Source: Bacteroidales bacterium (GTDB taxonomy: Bacteria > Bacteroidota > Bacteroidia > Bacteroidales > WCHB1-69). Taken from it: a stretch of 32,294 nucleotides of DNA. Each line of letters opens with the position of its first letter. The first letter of the stretch is position 1. Positions 31,875 through 32,294 of this stretch are shown here, in pieces. Below the pieces are notes generated by a model that was given only the letters and a program-made list of their open reading frames with translations, had not been told where the DNA came from and made no database searches. The stretch spans positions 1 to 32,294 of the forward strand of contig JAFYEU010000060.1 in the NCBI GenBank assembly GCA_017544105.1. The letters are read 5' to 3'. The translations under genes and the position numbers were made by a program.

Positions 31875-32294
31875 TTAATAACGATAGGTGTCAGTCTTGA
31901 ACGGGCCCTCTACCTTGACGCCGATGTAGTCGGCCTGCTTCTGGGTGAGCTTGGTCAGCTTGACGCCGATTTTACTTAGGTGCAGACGGGCGACCTCCTC
32001 ATCCAGATGTTTGGGCAGGTTATAGACGCCGACCTTGTAGTCGTGTTGCCACAGGTCGAGTTGGGCCATGGTCTGATTGGTGAAGGAGTTGCTCATTACG
32101 AAAGAGGGATGGCCGGTGGCGCAGCCCAGGTTCACGAGACGGCCTTCTGCCAGGATGAAGATAGAGTGTCCGTCGGGGAAGATGTATTCGTCCACCTGCG
32201 GTTTGATGTTGCGCTTTCTGATATTCGGTTGTGCTTCAAAGGCACCTACCTGGATCTCGTTGTCGAAGTGGCCGATGTTGCAGACGATGGCCTG
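31875..32294 (-). CDS. ahcY: Adenosylhomocysteinase, C-terminal part (cut by window edge)
   Basis: NAD-dependent S-adenosylhomocysteine hydrolase, which splits SAH to adenosine and homocysteine. The visible 139 codons hold the C-terminal part: NIGHFDNEI (cofactor/substrate domain), [22 protein letters not shown], then [15 protein letters not shown] and the C-terminal tail ending in YRY, whose Lys/Tyr residues reach into the neighbouring subunit's NAD site. The open frame has no upstream stop within the window, so the gene continues past the right edge; an apparent start at 32195 is only an internal GTG. Confidence 0.97.
   Translation of the reverse strand, partial: QAIVCNIGHFDNEIQVGAFEAQPNIRKRNIKPQVDEYIFPDGHSIFILAEGRLVNLGCATGHPSFVMSNSFTNQTMAQLDLWQHDYKVGVYNLPKHLDEEVARLHLSKIGVKLTKLTQKQADYIGVKVEGPFKTDTYRY

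Noticed and set aside
1..32294. CRISPR arrays, insertion sequences, prophage or integron parts
   Set aside because: No regularly spaced repeats, transposase, integrase or attachment-type repeats were seen on either strand.

Overview
The window comes from a Bacteroidota (Bacteroidales-like), Gram-negative, probably anaerobic bacterium. Direct support for Bacteroidota: some nineteen copies of the phylum's promoter -7 box (TAnnTTTG) sit just upstream of genes on both strands, almost no Shine-Dalgarno sites are seen, and several proteins belong to families largely confined to the phylum (DUF4846, DUF4837, an Ig-like lipoprotein). An LPS Kdo transferase and a predicted outer-membrane barrel fit a Gram-negative envelope. 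A 2[4Fe-4S] ferredoxin and the [FeFe]-hydrogenase maturase HydG with its TM1266-type partner point to anaerobic hydrogen metabolism.

Left part (1-7.9 kb): a CDP-alcohol phosphatidyltransferase cut by the left edge, a zinc-ribbon protein, a membrane-anchored DUF4846 protein, a YdfG-like dehydrogenase and a small ferredoxin lie on the minus strand. Then come mutS (+), a terminator shared with tRNA-Lys(UUU) (-), a small basic protein of unknown function (+), folE (-) and a metallo-beta-lactamase-fold hydrolase (-).

Centre (7.8-16.9 kb): a 16-repeat MORN-type exported protein and a secreted EEP-family nuclease/phosphatase on the minus strand diverge from a plus-strand block. That block holds the TM1266 regulator and hydG, then mreB with its own promoter and terminator, then an operon of universal stress protein, flavin reductase, Nif3-family protein and coiled-coil zinc-ribbon protein. 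The first three genes of that operon overlap by single bases.

Right part (17-32.3 kb): two minus-strand envelope and cofactor clusters (DUF4340-ribD-IMPACT family; barrel-waaA-lemA-TPM), a DUF4837 lipoprotein, divergent dprA (+), a secreted NAGPA-type glycosidase, the ribosomal operon rpsF-rpsR-rplI, a secreted protein of unknown function (+), a GNAT-Ig-like lipoprotein-ComF cluster, and the C-terminal part of ahcY cut by the right edge.

The window is mostly ordinary chromosome with housekeeping and envelope genes. No mobile element, CRISPR array or defence island is visible. The most interesting signals are regulatory: three genes whose promoter predicts a leaderless message, an overlapping divergent promoter pair between the ribosomal operon and an unknown secreted protein, and a terminator whose U-tract runs straight into the next gene's -7 box.
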